This document shows positions 60,914 to 64,000 of a stretch of DNA of 64,000 nt, piece by piece. The translations under genes and the position numbers were made by a program. This DNA is from Macrotrachela quadricornifera (taxonomy: Eukaryota > Rotifera > Eurotatoria > Philodinida > Philodinidae), in contig JAJEKB010021795.1 of the NCBI GenBank assembly GCA_022393335.1, positions 103,468 through 167,467 of the forward strand, in the 5' to 3' direction. Position 1 is the stretch's first letter. Each line of letters starts with the position of its first letter. The notes beneath the pieces were generated by a model that had not been told where the DNA came from, did not search any database, and saw nothing but the letters and a program-made list of their open reading frames with translations.

Positions 60914-61470
60914 AGGGTTGCCTTCATAATATAGGACTTCAAGATTTAGACGTACCTTCATGGTATAGAAGTTCAGGAACTACGGGTACCTTCCTAGCAT
61001 AGGACTTGAGGAGTTACAGGTACGTTCATAGTATACAGCTTTGGGATCTTTGAGTATACCCACTGTATAAGGCTTGAGGAGCCATGGATAAACTTATACT
61101 ATAGTACTTTAGGACCCATGAGTTCCTTTTTAGAATAGGACTTGAGGATCCATGCTTGGCTACATAGTATAGCAATTGAGGACTCTGAGGTATCTCCATA
61201 GTATAGTACTTGGGGGCCCAAGGATATCCCCAATATATAGTAGTTGAGGACCTATGCATACCCTCAATATATAGTACTTAAGGACCTATGCGTACATCCA
61301 ATATATAGTGGTTGAGGACCTGCCCGTAGTAGGCTACCTGAGCATGTGTGAGAGCTAGCAAAGATGCATTCTGATTGATTAAAAAATTGACCAAATCGAG
61401 GTGCAGACAATCACACAAACACACCGTCAAGTTCGGGATTGAGACCCTCACTACAGTCAAGGGAGTTTCT
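60914..61470 (-). repeat. Dispersed element: leader plus 34-bp tandem array (copy 2, inverted)
   Basis: Read on the minus strand it starts CCCTTGACTGTAGTGAGGGTC, includes GTGTGTTTGTGTGATTGTCT and GGGCAGGTCCTCAA, then about ten to eleven diverged 34-bp units such as GGTCCTCAACTACTATATAT(TG)...GGGTATGCATA. This is the same order as copy 1 at 10336-11270. Confidence 0.78.
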
Positions 61471-61529
61471 TTATATACTAAATCATTTACATTTTTCTAA
61501 CTCATTTTTTCACTAATATCGAACATTTT

Positions 61530-61800
61530 TTTGCTTGATTTTCGTTTTTCCGCTGAAAATGGCTATAGAATTATGAAAGAACCAGCATTATTCTTCTTTA
61601 ATCATGTCATTATTCTCAGTTTCATGATTGTTTTTCCAACAAAGAAATGAATTTTTCGCTTAATTTGCAATTTTTCGTTGAAACTTGTTATAGAATTTGA
61701 AAAGTAAAGAAGGATTATTCTTCTTTATCATATGAGTATTTCCGATTGTTTGATCATTTTTCCTGCTTAGAAATGCGTTTTTCCCTTCATATTATCTTTT
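61530..61800. repeat. Diverged tandem repeat of about 130 bp
   Basis: TTTTTCCGCTGAAAATGGCTATAGAATT...ATTATTCTTCTTTA-like sequence is repeated as TTTTTCGTTGAAACTTGTTATAGAATTT...ATTATTCTTCTTTA about 130 bp later; a third, weaker copy may follow. Non-coding. Confidence 0.45.
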
Positions 61801-62023
61801 TTCTGCTGGCAATGACGATTTTTTCGTTGTTTCTCTGTAATATTTAGGTCCTGGGGAATTTATTATCGATACACTCGTTGGACCGTCGTATATGAAAAAA
61901 GGCATTTTTGACCTGAAGCCCATTTTTCCGCTTTAAATTATCATTTTTGTCACCGATCAGAAAGTTGCCCAACTCTCTTGTTTAAGTAATAATAAAATGA
62001 TTATTTTAGAATGTTGAAAAATA

Positions 62024-62029
62024 TTTATT
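62024..62029 (-). terminator. AATAAA polyadenylation signal of the second poly-PLAT gene
   Basis: AATAAA on the minus strand about 120 bp beyond the TAA stop at 62148. Confidence 0.45.
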
Positions 62030-62147
62030 GAAAAGAAGAAAAAAAAGAAGCACGTTTAGTCAAGCAATAAAAATTGATACACACTTTCTAAATATTCAAT
62101 CTCTACTCTTACAACTAAGAAAAGAAAAAAAAAAGGGCAAATAGTTT

Positions 62148-63835
62148 TTATGCATTTTCTGGAAATAATTCTCGTTTAAGTTGATGATCATCACGTTTTT
62201 TTGCAAGCCATCGATTACATGGAAATACAACTGTTTGATTTGTATACATATTAGTTACTTCAACTTTATTAAGAAACCAATCAGATGAAAATAAACCTTT
62301 ATTATCATGTTCAATATGTAATTTAATTAGTTGACCTTATTTTATAAATAAAATTATTTTTATAGAAAAATAAATATTTGTTTCGGTTTTAATATTACCT
62401 AAATCTAAACATTGAATCATAAATTGATCCACTTGACCACGTTCAAATAAATTTCGTCCTTTTTGTTTTAATTGTTGTAAAGCTGAATCTCCCAATGTTC
62501 CATAAAGTATAATTGATACATTAGCATCTGTTCCAGCACCTGATACATTACCTGTATGAACAACGATTTTATAATTAATCATATGACGTTGACCTTGTTG
62601 TTGTTGTTGTTGTTGTGGAATAGGAAGATTTTGTCTGTTATTAACACAATGAAATACATCTCCTTGATTATTAAGAGGAATCCATTGATCTACTGGAAAT
62701 TCATATCTAATTTAAGAATAGTCGAATAATTTATTTAATTAATAATTAAATAATAAAATCTAACCTAAAACCAGTGGATAGATCATTTATAATAACATAT
62801 GAAACATGCCACATAGCTTTATGACCTTCATAATTTTTAAGAGGTAAATCCTGTCGTTCTTCATGACCTAATACAATATTACGTATTTCTCCAAGTGATT
62901 CACTTTCAAATGTAAATGTATTCATTTGTCCTCTACAAATTTTTATTTTAAAATAAAATAAAATATTTTTTTATCTTCGTTACCGTTGTAGAATTTTATT
63001 TTGTATTGTATTTCTTAATGAAATTTTTTTCGATCTTGTTTTATTTCCTTCAATAACAATCCATCCATGTTGTGTTGTACCAGCATTTTGTTTATCTGTC
63101 GTAACAATTTTAATTTCATATGAAGTTTTTCCACGTGGTGTTGATGAACCACTTTGATCATAATTAAAATTATCTTTTTTACATTTAAGTTCACGTACAA
63201 TTTGTTTATCATCTTCACTTTTTGCTAACCAACGATTACATGGAAATAAATATGTTTTTGTTGTATGATCTTTAAGCATTCGACGAATTTCAACACGATC
63301 TAAATGCCATCCTGGACCTAATTTTAAATAAAAAAGATTAAATTAAATAAAATAATTTATTTGTTTCTCAATACCAAAACCCTTATTATCATGTCCAATA
63401 CGAATTTTTTCAATAATATCTCCAACATCTTCAAGTTCATATATAAAAGTATCAATTGAACCTGATTGAAATTTTCCTTTTCTATCCGTTTTATTACATA
63501 ACATAAATTGACCTGTTGTTTTTCCAATACCAAATATTTCAATAAAAACATTTGCATCTGTTCCTGCAGTAATTGTTTTTGATGTATAAACTTTTATTTC
63601 ATATGGAACATCTTAAAAAAACAAATATATTTCAATAATAAGATTTTTTTTTTCTTTACGTGGTTTATAAACTTCAGTTGCTGCAGAACTTGGAAACAAT
63701 TCCACTTCAAAATGATTATCTTTATTTAACCATTTTCCACATGGAAATATCCATGTATGACCTAATTTAGGTACATCAATTTCAACACGTTCTAATAACC
63801 AATCAGACCCAAGACCAGAACGATCATGACCAATT
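62148..63835 (-). CDS. LOXHD1-like: Second poly-PLAT protein, LOXHD1-like, C-terminal part
   Basis: Exons 63660..63835, 63375..63611, 62984..63317, 62765..62932, 62399..62706 and 62148..62335 (TAA). All phases agree and there is no internal stop. They encode the second half of one PLAT module and three further modules: TAGTDANVFIEIFG; QNAGTTQHGWIVIEG; and SGAGTDANVSIILYG ending HDNKGLFSSDWFLNKV ... FPCNRWLAKK just before the stop. The third from the end is atypical: TQHGW replaces TDA-x-V and its HD-x-x-G segment is expanded. A polyglutamine run of seven (CAA) separates the last two modules. The gene continues beyond 64000. Exon 63660..63835 closely matches exon 2909..3084 of the first poly-PLAT gene. 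Confidence 0.93.
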
Positions 63836-64000
63836 CTTTTGAGTAAATTAAATATTTTATTATTTTAATTGGAAAATATTTTAAGTAATGACACTACTAT
63901 ATAGACAATTCAATACAATTCTTCTATAGATATACTTATGATTATAGTTCAAACGATCTTCTATTTATCTCGAATTAAAGTTTCGTGTTTCAAGAAAAAA

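Overview
The window is AT-rich nuclear DNA from a small-genome animal, most likely a rotifer and plausibly a bdelloid. The evidence is very short AT-rich spliceosomal introns (about 45-100 bp, GT/GTTTG...TAG), a metazoan gene set (poly-PLAT/LOXHD1-like proteins, SLC35A nucleotide-sugar transporter, GT92 glycosyltransferase, urea transporter) and a dense, mixed load of decayed DNA transposons (mariner/Tc1, hAT, piggyBac, an integrase element) with one APE-type LINE. The taxon is an inference; no rRNA, tRNA or mitochondrial marker is present.

Layout. 1-24.8 kb (minus strand): a poly-PLAT (LOXHD1-like) gene with 26 recognisable exons encoding nine PLAT modules and the start of a tenth. Every exon junction I checked keeps phase. 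Most introns are tiny, but a few are blown up by insertions: a mariner with a nested hAT MITE (0.5-2.7 kb), a Tc1/mariner relic with another hAT MITE (5.1-6.1 kb), a second mariner (8.5-9.8 kb), a 34-bp minisatellite element (10.3-11.3 kb), a LINE (15.2-17.5 kb), an 0.87-kb dispersed repeat, an hAT-type element and a transposase relic (20.3-23.0 kb). 25-37 kb: gene-poor, with a long-inverted-repeat element containing a hAT MITE and a palindrome, degenerate Tc1 relics and a second copy of the 0.87-kb repeat. 37.6-46.1 kb: piggyBac relics and an integrase relic surrounding an intact, intronless 882-aa urea transporter-ankyrin fusion. 46-54 kb: diverged repeats, a disrupted GT92 glycosyltransferase, then a giant palindrome with a mariner exactly at its dyad. 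54-56 kb: an hAT transposase pseudogene. 56.8-58.4 kb (minus): an intact five-exon SLC35A transporter. 59-61.5 kb: a piggyBac-like remnant, a foldback repeat and the 34-bp element in inverted orientation. 62.1-63.8 kb (minus): the 3' end of a second poly-PLAT gene, continuing beyond the window.

Genes that look functional are the two poly-PLAT genes, the urea transporter-ankyrin gene and the SLC35A gene, all on the minus strand. They share no operon-like organisation. The glycosyltransferase may be broken. Essentially all transposase genes carry stops, frameshifts or a lost catalytic residue. The recurring theme is a neighbourhood that accepted very many insertions while the poly-PLAT reading frame stayed intact.
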